A stretch of DNA of 5,352 nucleotides from SLFT01 sp964493075 (GTDB lineage: Bacteria; Hydrogenedentota; Hydrogenedentia; Hydrogenedentales; CAITNO01): NCBI GenBank assembly GCA_964493075.1, contig CAZBNU010000258.1:1-5352 (forward strand), read 5' to 3'. A program made the position numbers and the translations under genes. How positions within the stretch are numbered: position 1 is the first letter of the stretch; every line of letters starts with the position of its first letter. This document shows, piece by piece, positions 1 through 5,352 of the stretch. Below the pieces are notes generated by a model, which was given only the letters and a program-made list of their open reading frames with translations, did not search any database and had not been told where the DNA came from.

Positions 1-29
1 CTGCTGAACTGGAAATACTGAATTACAGG

Positions 30-60
30 TTGCGCTACCCCGTATCGGCTGGGCTATAAT
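30..60 (+). promoter_or_regulatory. Candidate promoter of araB
   Basis: An exact TATAAT lies at 55-60, about 73 nt before the araB start. The best -35 match is TTGCGC at 30-35, which leaves a long 19-nt spacer, and there is no TG extension. The -35 is therefore weak, which fits a promoter that needs an activator or is inducible (inference). Transcription would start near 67, inside the tandem repeat at 64-85. The bases before position 55 could also hold the last codons of an upstream gene (one frame stops at 19-21, another at 57-59), but too little is present to call one. Confidence 0.45.
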
Positions 61-63
61 TCG

Positions 64-85
64 TTCAGGGTAAATTCAGGATAAA
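64..85 (+). repeat. Tandem 11-bp direct repeat, possible operator
   Basis: Two abutting copies, TTCAGGGTAAA (64-74) and TTCAGGATAAA (75-85), match at 10 of 11 positions. They begin 4 bp downstream of the TATAAT and cover the expected transcription start. An 11-bp period puts both copies on nearly the same face of the helix, as in some two-site regulator operators. The match to a sugar-responsive regulator is inference; no known AraC or AraR consensus is claimed. A chance duplication is possible. Confidence 0.35.
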
Positions 86-115
86 TGTAACAGGCTTTTT
101 GATGTCAATACCACC

Positions 116-123
116 AGGAAGGA
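116..123 (+). promoter_or_regulatory. Ribosome binding site of araB
   Basis: The purine-rich AGGAAGGA ends 9 nt before the ATG at 133. It is a strong Shine-Dalgarno match and supports that start over internal ATGs. Confidence 0.75.
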
Positions 124-132
124 AACTTTACC

Positions 133-1812
133 ATGAACGCACATTTTGCTATCGGACTTGATTTCGGCACCAATTCCGCGCGTGCCATTGTTGCGAACAC
201 GACCACGGGCGAAGAGATTGCCGCTGCTGTATATGAGTTTCCAACTGGCGACAAGGGTATCGTTCTCGATCCTAAAAATCCCGACCTGGCACGACAGCAT
301 CCGAAGGATTATCTCAATGCAACATTTGAGGCCATAACTGGCGCCCTGGAGCAGGCTACAAAAACACCGGGATTTGCGTCGGACCTCGTTGTCGGCATTG
401 GCGTGGACACCACGGGCTCAACGCCCATCCCGGTAGACAAGAATGGTACACCCCTGTCTTTGCTGGATGAATTTTCCGATAACCCTGCGGCGATGGCCTG
501 GCTGTGGAAGGACCATACTGGTCACGCCGAAGCCGCCGAGATTACCGCATTGGCGGCAAAAATGCGCCCCCAATACCTGGCCAAGTGCGGTGGCGCTTAT
601 TCCTCCGAATGGTTCTGGAGCAAAATACTACACTGCAAACGGTCCGCGCCGGAGGTGTTCGACGCCGCCTATACCTGGGTGGAACACGCTGACTGGATGA
701 CGGGCATTCTCACGGGAACCGCGCATCCTGACGCCATCAAGCGTTGTATATGTGCCGCTGGCCACAAGGCCATGTTTAATCCTGGGTGGGGCGGCTACCC
801 TGATCAGGAATTTCTGGAAACGCTTGACCCGTCACTGGGCCGTCTCCGCACGACCCTGGCGGACAAGGCCTATAATGTGTCCGACGCTGCAGGCGGCCTG
901 ACAGAAGAGTGGGCGCAAAAACTCGGCCTGCCCCGCGGTACGCCCGTGGCGATGGGCGCGTTTGACGCGCATCTGGGCGCTGTCGGCAGCGGTATCCAAC
1001 CCGGCGTGTTGGTAAAAATTATCGGTACCTCCTGCTGCGACATGCTCGTGGCCCCCATGACCCAGGAACTGCCTGATGTGCCGGGGCTGTGCGGCATTGT
1101 GCCGGAATCCATCCTGCCCGGCTGCTATGGTCTCGAAGCGGGTCAGTCCGCAGTGGGCGACATCTTTAATTGGTTTGTCAGTAACATGAATCCCGCAGGC
1201 GAAACCCACGAAACCCTGACAGAAAAAGCGCTGGCAATGAAGCCCGGCGAGAGTGGCCTCCTTGCGCTGGATTGGCACAACGGCAACCGCACCGTGCTGG
1301 TGGATCAGCGTCTCACGGGTGGCGTCATCGGCATGACCCTGCACACCAAACCCGCAGAAGTGTATCGTGCCCTCATCGAAGCCACAGCCTTTGGCGCACG
1401 GGTCATCATGGAAAGGTTTATCGAATACGGGATGACTGTGGACCGCATCGTGAACTGCGGCGGCATCTCCGGCAAGAACGCCCTGCTCATGCAGATTTAC
1501 GCCGACGTGATGGGACGTCCCCTGGAAATCTCTAAGAGCACCCAAACCTGCGCGCTCGGGTCTGCCATGGCAGGTGCCGTAGTGGCGGGAAAAGCAAAGG
1601 GCGGTCATGACAATTTCGACGAAGCCGCCGCGGCCATGGCACAGGTAGACGAAAAGGTATACAACCCCATCCCTGAAAACCAAAAGATTTATGACCAACT
1701 CTTCGGCCTCTACAAAAAACTTCACGACGCTTTCGGTGTCCGCGATGCACAACCCGGTCTCTACGAAGTCATGAAGGAATTGCTCGTCATTCGCGACGAA
1801 GCCAGGAAATAG
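133..1812 (+). CDS. araB: L-ribulokinase (FGGY carbohydrate kinase)
   Basis: This cytoplasmic kinase makes L-ribulose 5-phosphate from L-ribulose and ATP, the second step of L-arabinose use. The 559 residues are close to the roughly 560 of characterised AraB proteins, so the gene looks complete. Visible features, in order: the N-terminal phosphate-binding loop DFGTNSARA (10-18), GVDTTGSTP (90-98), the substrate-region motifs YSSEWFWSK (156-164), WVEHADW (182-188) and CAAGHKA (207-213), GAFDAHLGAVGSG (275-287) with D278 as the expected catalytic base, GTSCCDM (298-304), the hinge motif LEAGQSAVGDIFNWF (334-348), and the C-terminal ATP-site motifs NCGGISGKN (441-449) and ALGSAMAGAVVAG (474-486). 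The ribulokinase-specific motifs favour AraB over xylulokinase or glycerol kinase. It has its own promoter-like region upstream, and no araA, araD or transporter gene is in view. No frameshift or missing key residue was seen. Confidence 0.95.
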   Translation: MNAHFAIGLDFGTNSARAIVANTTTGEEIAAAVYEFPTGDKGIVLDPKNPDLARQHPKDYLNATFEAITGALEQATKTPGFASDLVVGIGVDTTGSTPIPVDKNGTPLSLLDEFSDNPAAMAWLWKDHTGHAEAAEITALAAKMRPQYLAKCGGAYSSEWFWSKILHCKRSAPEVFDAAYTWVEHADWMTGILTGTAHPDAIKRCICAAGHKAMFNPGWGGYPDQEFLETLDPSLGRLRTTLADKAYNVSDAAGGLTEEWAQKLGLPRGTPVAMGAFDAHLGAVGSGIQPGVLVKIIGTSCCDMLVAPMTQELPDVPGLCGIVPESILPGCYGLEAGQSAVGDIFNWFVSNMNPAGETHETLTEKALAMKPGESGLLALDWHNGNRTVLVDQRLTGGVIGMTLHTKPAEVYRALIEATAFGARVIMERFIEYGMTVDRIVNCGGISGKNALLMQIYADVMGRPLEISKSTQTCALGSAMAGAVVAGKAKGGHDNFDEAAAAMAQVDEKVYNPIPENQKIYDQLFGLYKKLHDAFGVRDAQPGLYEVMKELLVIRDEARK

Positions 1813-1858
1813 CCGGGCAACGCGATAACGGCGCTTGTACCCACTTTTGCGATAGATC

Positions 1859-1876
1859 ATGGTTTGCACAAGCCAT
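1859..1876 (+). other. Small hairpin after araB
   Basis: ATGGTTT and AAGCCAT form a 7-bp stem (one G-T pair) around a GCAC loop. No T-run follows on either strand, so it is not a standard intrinsic terminator. It could be a 3'-end or processing structure between araB and the next gene, or a chance palindrome. The rest of the 1813-1937 gap shows no convincing promoter. Confidence 0.2.
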
Positions 1877-1923
1877 AAAGAGTTACGGGTTTCTGTTCCC
1901 CGAAACGCACCCTCTGCGCACAT

Positions 1924-1930
1924 GGAAAGG
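1924..1930 (+). promoter_or_regulatory. Ribosome binding site supporting a TTG start
   Basis: GGAAAGG lies 7 nt before the TTG at 1938. This is the main reason for choosing TTG: starting there also keeps the whole hydrophobic N-terminal segment, which any later in-frame ATG would truncate or lose. Confidence 0.55.
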
Positions 1931-1937
1931 CAACAAC

Positions 1938-3128
1938 TTGCAGTGCATTAAAACACTTTTTCTACAGGTCAGCGTGAGACTGATTTTGTCTTTCCTGGTC
2001 GTTTCCGGTCTTCTTGGCTATATGGGTGTCTGCATGTTAAGTCAGGGCATGCAGCCAATGGATAAAGACCCCTTTGTTTATTGGAGTGGACTGGATCCCC
2101 ATACCGAGGTCTATGTATCCTGGGAAAGTTCGGTTGAAACAGATTCGTTTATTCGTTATGGCACAGACCCGGAAGACCTTAGATATTCCCTTCATGACGA
2201 AACACCGGCTACCTTGCACCGCTTTCACCTCACCGGTCTCACGCCGGATACCTGCTACTACTATCAGGCAGGCCCCTCCTCAACGGTTCCCCGTGATCAA
2301 CTATCCAAGGTGCAACGTTTCAAGACCGCGCCAGACACACCACAGGAATTCAGCGTTGCCTGTGTCTCTGACACGCAACAGATATTCGGTGTCGGTTATT
2401 ATAACCGTGTTGCTGCCGCCATCAACGAAAACTCAAACGCCGCATTTGTAATCAACGCCGGCGATTTAAGCCAGATCGCCGACGACCAGCAACACTGGAA
2501 CCAGTTTTTCAGGGAGTCTGTGTATCTGGACCATATTTCCCTGGTTCCGTGTCCCGGAAACCACGACGACATAGACAGCCCGGACTCAAAATATATCAAA
2601 TACTTCGGCACCACCGCCAACGACCGGGACGTGTTTTACGCCTTTGACTGGGGCAACGCACGGTTTATCGTTGCGCAGGTTGCCAATGTGTCCCATACAA
2701 ATGCCGACAATCCCCGTAACGAAATTCCCTTTCAGTGGCTGGAGGAAACACTGGCCGCAAGCCAGGATCGCGATTACCGCATCCTGATTTACCATAGAGA
2801 CAAATTTGATGGCATGACATCCCTTGTTGAGAAATACAAGGTTTCCCTCGTGCTGCACGGCCACGTTCATTCGTATACGCGGTATATGGTCAATGGACAC
2901 ACCTACCTCTGCATTGGAAACGGGGCCACGATACAGGAAAGCCCCATAATAAAACTGCCCAATGTTCAAAAGAAGACGAATGGCGCCGGGTTCACACAAT
3001 TGACATTCAACACAGCGGGAATCAGGCTTGAAACATTCACACCGACCATGGACAGAATGGATGATGTCTTCCTTCGCAGAAATGTGGATACAGGACTACT
3101 GATCCCGGACGACGCAGCAAACAACTAA
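1938..3128 (+). CDS. Membrane-anchored PAP-like metallophosphoesterase
   Basis: A predicted exported calcineurin-like phosphoesterase of 396 residues; the substrate is unknown. Residues about 12-34 form one hydrophobic segment after R14. No good signal-peptidase or lipobox site follows, so a signal anchor is likeliest. Residues about 46-131 resemble the fibronectin-like N-terminal domain of purple acid phosphatases, with VYVSW (58-62), IRYGT (72-76), LTGLTPDTCYYYQAG (98-112) and FKTAP (128-132). The catalytic domain follows: SDTQ (144-147), GDLSQIAD (175-182), GNHDD (207-211), H286 in IYHRD, and GHVHSYTR (308-315). Most metal ligands are present, but Q147 sits where the D-x-H class has His, and Q179 sits where purple acid phosphatases have their iron-binding Tyr. 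The TTG start is probable, not certain. The gene ends 15 bp before the next one, implying co-transcription. A monoesterase, diesterase or nucleotidase role is equally open. Confidence 0.85.
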   Translation: MQCIKTLFLQVSVRLILSFLVVSGLLGYMGVCMLSQGMQPMDKDPFVYWSGLDPHTEVYVSWESSVETDSFIRYGTDPEDLRYSLHDETPATLHRFHLTGLTPDTCYYYQAGPSSTVPRDQLSKVQRFKTAPDTPQEFSVACVSDTQQIFGVGYYNRVAAAINENSNAAFVINAGDLSQIADDQQHWNQFFRESVYLDHISLVPCPGNHDDIDSPDSKYIKYFGTTANDRDVFYAFDWGNARFIVAQVANVSHTNADNPRNEIPFQWLEETLAASQDRDYRILIYHRDKFDGMTSLVEKYKVSLVLHGHVHSYTRYMVNGHTYLCIGNGATIQESPIIKLPNVQKKTNGAGFTQLTFNTAGIRLETFTPTMDRMDDVFLRRNVDTGLLIPDDAANN

Positions 3129-3143
3129 TCAGGAATTTTTACA

Positions 3144-3794
3144 ATGTGGTTGATTACCCCAACAAGTGCCGTAGTTGTCGTGTTTCTAACCTGGGTGCTG
3201 CTGTGCTGGATACGCATCTGGTCCTTCACGCCCGGGTCAGGGCGGTTCGGCATTGTTTGCGCCGCAGGGCTTCACGTTATACGCGGGATGATTCGTGTGG
3301 TGTTTGCATTCTTCGGCTTGTATCTTCTTGACATTGTGGTTCGAATCTGTTTCCTGGACATGTTCAGCTATGGACGCCTAGGGTATGTTTTCGTGCCCAT
3401 ACTCCTGTGCGCAGGACTGGGCATAGCCTACATTTTCTGCAGCACCTTCATAGCGCCCTCGTGGGCAACCCTTCTGGCCTTTGGCATCATGGCTTGCATC
3501 TATCTGTACCTGACCATAAAGACACCTTCAGCAGAATTGCGTACCGCACTGTACATTGGTATGATACCAGCCTTGCTTTTCTCCAGTGTTGAAATACTCT
3601 GGACAGCGATGAAAGGGAGGGCTCTTTATGACCAAACTACGGAAAAGAGCGTGACATTCTCGCGGCCATTGTGGGACTTGTCCAGAAAATTCAAATACCT
3701 GGCAGGGGCACAAATTTACGCCATCATGCTCATTGTTATCACACTTGAACTGATCCTGCAATTCGAAGGGATGAGCCTGCTGTTCTGGTTATAG
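3144..3794 (+). CDS. Polytopic membrane protein of unknown function
   Basis: I do not recognise the family of this 216-residue protein. It is strongly hydrophobic, with about six likely membrane segments near residues 5-24, 45-70, 80-101, 106-125, 134-156 and 188-207. A longer polar stretch (about 157-187) contains the basic cluster SRKFKYLAG (180-188). The segment at 45-70 carries several charged residues (R47, R51, D63, R67), unusual inside a membrane helix unless functional or at an interface. No transporter, protease or transferase motif is evident. The ATG follows AGGAA at 3131-3135 with an 8-nt gap and lies 15 bp after the phosphoesterase stop, so the two genes probably share a transcript. 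It could be a membrane partner or substrate handler for that enzyme (inference from position only). The coding sequence is intact. Confidence 0.75.
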   Translation: MWLITPTSAVVVVFLTWVLLCWIRIWSFTPGSGRFGIVCAAGLHVIRGMIRVVFAFFGLYLLDIVVRICFLDMFSYGRLGYVFVPILLCAGLGIAYIFCSTFIAPSWATLLAFGIMACIYLYLTIKTPSAELRTALYIGMIPALLFSSVEILWTAMKGRALYDQTTEKSVTFSRPLWDLSRKFKYLAGAQIYAIMLIVITLELILQFEGMSLLFWL

Positions 3795-3816
3795 ATATCT
3801 AAACGAGGACATCCTT

Positions 3817-3839
3817 ACGCTAACAATTAGTATGAGCGT
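3817..3839. terminator. Weak hairpin after the membrane-protein gene
   Basis: ACGCT (3817-3821) pairs with AGCGT (3835-3839) around a 13-nt loop. A competing inner hairpin, CTAA-caa-TTAG, lies at 3820-3830. On the + strand only TTT follows at 3839-3841, and on the - strand no T-run follows. It is the only candidate end signal for the two-gene unit, but it is poor. Confidence 0.2.
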
Positions 3840-3850
3840 TTACAGAGGTC

Positions 3851-3857
3851 AAAAAAA
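3851..3857 (-). terminator. T7 run directly after the tRNA
   Basis: On the - strand seven T residues follow the CCA of the tRNA with no gap. The 7-bp acceptor stem closes only 4 nt before the run, so the tRNA fold itself could help termination, or the run may be part of a trailer. No separate GC-rich hairpin lies between tRNA and T-run. Confidence 0.3.
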
Positions 3858-3933
3858 TGGAGCTGGAACGGGGAGTCGAACCCCGGACCTCGTCATTACG
3901 AGTGACGCGCTCTACCGACTGAGCTATTCCAGC
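3858..3933 (-). tRNA. tRNA-Thr, anticodon CGT
   Basis: A complete 76-nt cloverleaf read on the - strand. The acceptor stem GCTGGAA/TTCCAGC has 7 perfect pairs, the D stem is GCTC/GAGC, the anticodon stem is CGTCA/TGACG, and the T stem is CGGGG/CCCCG with loop TTCGACT. The anticodon loop CTCGTAA puts CGT at positions 34-36, which reads the threonine codon ACG. The discriminator base is T73 and the 3' CCA is encoded. The tRNA is transcribed away from adk and towards the end of the membrane-protein gene. Confidence 0.97.
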
Positions 3934-3976
3934 ATTTGAGTGGGTTTTGAAAATGGATCGGCGCTTGGACACGCAC

Positions 3977-4019
3977 CTTATAGACGTTTATTTTATATCA
4001 AAAGTTATGGAAATATCAA
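3977..4019 (-). promoter_or_regulatory. Candidate tRNA-Thr promoter region
   Basis: Two overlapping possibilities on the - strand. One is TTGATA (4014-4019) with a 16-nt spacer to TATAAA (3992-3997). The other is a -10 TATAAG (3977-3982) with a poor -35 but followed by the GC-rich stretch GTGCG, which resembles the discriminator of stable-RNA promoters. The first gives a leader of roughly 50 nt, the second roughly 35-40 nt. I cannot decide between them. Confidence 0.4.
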
Positions 4020-4058
4020 TTTGTAACAACGATAAATGATGAACCAGCACGCTGGGTA

Positions 4059-4067
4059 TGCTATACT
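4059..4067 (+). promoter_or_regulatory. Extended -10 promoter of adk
   Basis: TGCTATACT is a TG-n extended -10 with 5 of 6 matches to TATAAT (4062-4067). No recognisable -35 lies 16-18 nt upstream, which is tolerated by extended -10 promoters. Transcription would start near 4074, leaving a leader of about 70 nt before the adk ATG. Confidence 0.5.
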
Positions 4068-4078
4068 TCGGTAAGTAT
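4063..4078. repeat. Palindrome over the adk start site
   Basis: ATACTT (4063-4068) and AAGTAT (4073-4078) are perfect inverted arms around CGGT. The palindrome overlaps the -10 and the expected transcription start, where a bound repressor would block polymerase. Because transcription should begin near 4074, it would act as DNA, not as an RNA hairpin. Regulator unknown; chance is possible with 6-bp arms. Confidence 0.3.
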
Positions 4079-4094
4079 CGCGCTTCTGCGATGC
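4075..4094 (+). other. Hairpin at the 5' end of the adk leader
   Basis: GTATCGC (4075-4081) pairs with GCGATGC (4088-4094), a 7-bp stem with one G-U pair and loop GCTTCT. If transcription starts near 4074 this stem forms the extreme 5' end of the mRNA, a position known to slow 5'-end-dependent decay in other bacterial messages. It has no T-run and is far from the ribosome binding site. Confidence 0.3.
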
Positions 4095-4130
4095 ATACTC
4101 ATTGATTATTGGTTGGGGAAAACCACAACT

Positions 4131-4139
4131 GGAAAGGGA
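4131..4139 (+). promoter_or_regulatory. Ribosome binding site fixing the adk start
   Basis: GGAAAGGGA ends 6 nt before the ATG at 4146. It lies inside the reading frame that would result from the upstream TTG at 4113, which has no such site, so it argues for the later start. Confidence 0.75.
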
Positions 4140-4145
4140 CATAGT

Positions 4146-4784
4146 ATGGGATTACGAATCGTAATGTTGGGCGCCCCAGGCGCAGGTAAAGGCACGCAGG
4201 CCGTACGCATGGCCAAGGAAATGGGGATTCCCCATATTTCCACGGGCGACATTTTTCGCAAGAACCTGCGGGAAGGTACTGAACTGGGGCTGAAGGTACA
4301 GGGCTACCTGAACAGCGGCGGCCTGGTTCCGGATGAATTGACCTGTGAAATTGTTGCGGATCGGTTGCAAGAAGCGGACTGTGCGAACGGCTATATTCTT
4401 GACGGGTTTCCGCGCTCTGTGCCCCAAGCGGAAATGCTGACTGATTTCCTGGCCAAGCGCGGTGAAAAGATCGAAGTGGCCGTGAATATTGATGTGCCGG
4501 ACGAGGAAATTGTGGGTCGCCTCAGTGCCCGCCGCAGTGATCCGGAAACCGGCGCTGTCTATAACCTGAAGTTCAATCCACCGCCGCCGGAAATCGCTGA
4601 GAAACTAATCCAACGTGAAGACGACAAGCCGGAGACAGTGAAGGCGCGTCTGGAAACCTATCACGAAACCACCGAGCCGATCATCGCGTATTACGGCGAA
4701 CTGGGCGTGCTGAAAGATGTACCTGGTGATAATGCCACTCCGGATGAGATTTACCAGCGTATTATGGATGTGCTGCCGAAATAA
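4146..4784 (+). CDS. adk: Adenylate kinase
   Basis: This cytoplasmic enzyme interconverts ATP + AMP and two ADP, and keeps the adenylate pool balanced. From the ATG at 4146 it has 212 residues, close to the 214 of E. coli Adk. Visible features: P-loop GAPGAGKGTQ (9-18), AMP-site STGDIFR (32-38) and DGFPRSVPQAE (86-96), and LID-domain residues GRLSARR (124-130), VYNLKFNPP (138-146) and REDD (157-160). The LID is the long type without the zinc-binding cysteines. Between RR and REDD it has 26 residues against about 30 in E. coli (from memory), so it is slightly short. The chosen start has a strong ribosome binding site and gives the family's usual N-terminus, with the P-loop starting at residue 9. 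The gene has its own promoter candidate and a downstream terminator, so it probably forms a single-gene transcript. The secY-adk arrangement common in many bacteria is absent here. Confidence 0.97.
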   Translation: MGLRIVMLGAPGAGKGTQAVRMAKEMGIPHISTGDIFRKNLREGTELGLKVQGYLNSGGLVPDELTCEIVADRLQEADCANGYILDGFPRSVPQAEMLTDFLAKRGEKIEVAVNIDVPDEEIVGRLSARRSDPETGAVYNLKFNPPPPEIAEKLIQREDDKPETVKARLETYHETTEPIIAYYGELGVLKDVPGDNATPDEIYQRIMDVLPK

Positions 4785-4798
4785 GGCCTTGTTTTAAC

Positions 4799-4845
4799 TG
4801 TTTCGCCCTGCCGTCACAATAACTGTAGGGCGGAACATTTTGTTT
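4799..4845 (+). terminator. Intrinsic terminator of adk
   Basis: The arms 4799-4811 and 4825-4837 pair over 13 bp, including two G-U pairs, around a 13-nt loop; the core is CGCCCT/AGGGCG. The T-rich tract TTTTGTTT (4838-4845) follows at once. It starts 14 nt after the adk stop and ends 16 nt before the next start codon. Confidence 0.75.
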
Positions 4846-4861
4846 AGGTAGGATAGGTAGA

Positions 4862-5352
4862 ATGGCATCGAAACATTTGGTGATAGTTGATGTGGACGGT
4901 ACGTTGTTCCAAACGGACTGCGTCACCGTGCCCGCCGTGCAGCGTACCTATGCCGCTTATGGCCTGCCTGTGCCTGATCGCCAAACGATCCTGGGGTTTT
5001 TCGGGAAATCGGTAGCCTCCTATGAAGCGTGGCTTGCCGATCAATGTCCGTCGGGAAAGGCACAGGAAATTGTGGACGCCACCAATGCGCTGGAACTGCA
5101 GCTTATCGGCGATGAAGGTAAACTGTATCCCGGTGTCTTGGAAACACTCACCCAATTAAGCGATGCAGGATATGCGCTGGCAATCTGTTCTAACGGCCCG
5201 CAGTCCTATGTGGATGAAGTGTTGGACAGGCACAATCTACGACCGTTTTTCCCTATCGTTTATGCGCGGGATAGCCGGTATTCAGGTAAAGAGGAAATGG
5301 TGAGACTGATATTGGATACCGCTGCGCCGGAACGGTTTGTGGTTGTGGGCGA
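4862..5352 (+). CDS. HAD-superfamily hydrolase, 3' end outside window
   Basis: The first 163 codons plus two bases of a haloacid-dehalogenase-type hydrolase, probably a small-molecule phosphatase of the phosphoglycolate phosphatase-like group. Motif I is DVDGTLF (10-16), with D10 as nucleophile and D12 as acid/base. An alpha-helical cap of the C1 type spans about residues 17-88, then YPGVLETL (89-96), motif II CSNG (109-112, S110) and motif III lysine K143 in SGKEE. The last residues, VVVG plus a codon beginning GA, are the start of motif IV (VGD). The ATG at 4862 follows AGGATAGG (4850-4857) and places motif I at its usual position near the N-terminus. The substrate cannot be told: phosphoglycolate, pyrophosphate, nucleotides or sugar phosphates are all handled by close relatives. 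It sits 77 bp after adk, behind an intrinsic terminator. Confidence 0.88.
   Translation, partial: MASKHLVIVDVDGTLFQTDCVTVPAVQRTYAAYGLPVPDRQTILGFFGKSVASYEAWLADQCPSGKAQEIVDATNALELQLIGDEGKLYPGVLETLTQLSDAGYALAICSNGPQSYVDEVLDRHNLRPFFPIVYARDSRYSGKEEMVRLILDTAAPERFVVVG

Noticed and set aside
832..1923. A 363-codon open frame on the - strand opposite araB
   Set aside because: It lies almost wholly inside the clear araB coding region, its translation is rich in His, Cys, Gly and Phe with no recognisable domain, and no promoter or ribosome binding site stands out. It is best explained as a codon-bias shadow.
2586..2999. A 137-codon - strand frame opposite the phosphoesterase
   Set aside because: It overlaps the catalytic motifs of the + strand gene and has no motif of its own.
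3792..3801. Perfect 10-bp palindrome TAGATATCTA at the membrane-protein stop
   Set aside because: It has no loop or T-run and is short and AT-rich, so it is likely chance and not a terminator.
3858..3933. tRNA-Thr as an integration site for a mobile element
   Set aside because: I found no repeat of the tRNA 3' end elsewhere in the window and no integrase gene nearby, so there is no support for an attachment site.
4113..4145. Longer adk start at TTG 4113, adding 11 residues
   Set aside because: It has no ribosome binding site, would place the good site at 4131-4139 inside the gene, and adds a tail absent from the usual Adk N-terminus.
4844..5155. A 103-codon - strand frame opposite the HAD gene
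   Set aside because: The + strand frame carries ordered HAD motifs; the - strand frame has none and runs into the terminator region.

Overview
The window reads as bacterial chromosome: five protein-coding genes, all on the + strand and the last cut by the window end, plus one tRNA on the - strand. Shine-Dalgarno sites, an intrinsic terminator and a tRNA with an encoded CCA support Bacteria. The exported or membrane-anchored metallophosphoesterase with an N-terminal fibronectin-like domain, the moderate GC content (a little over 50% by eye) and an adk neighbourhood unlike the familiar enterobacterial one suggest an environmental, probably Gram-negative, lineage. The phylum cannot be fixed from this sequence; a PVC or Hydrogenedentes-type bacterium is only a guess.

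Layout. Positions 1-132 hold a promoter-like region with an exact TATAAT and a tandem 11-bp repeat. A complete L-ribulokinase gene (araB, 133-1812) follows. After a 125-bp gap comes a tight two-gene unit: a membrane-anchored, purple-acid-phosphatase-like metallophosphoesterase with a probable TTG start (1938-3128) and, 15 bp later, a polytopic membrane protein of unknown function (3144-3794). A tRNA-Thr(CGT) gene lies on the - strand at 3858-3933. The 212 bp between it and adk carry divergent promoter candidates. Adenylate kinase (adk, 4146-4784) is followed by a good intrinsic terminator and then the 5' part of a HAD-superfamily hydrolase gene (4862 to the window end).

How the genes relate. 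AraB feeds L-arabinose/L-ribulose into the pentose phosphate pathway, but no other ara gene is visible here. The metallophosphoesterase and membrane protein look co-transcribed and may act together at the cell envelope; this is the least explained part of the window. adk and tRNA-Thr are housekeeping genes. The HAD phosphatase sits behind a terminator, so it needs read-through or a promoter of its own.

No CRISPR array, insertion sequence, phage gene or clear mobile element was seen. Nothing here proves a new system. The best candidate for one is the phosphoesterase/membrane-protein pair, whose enzyme has unusual residues at two metal-site positions.
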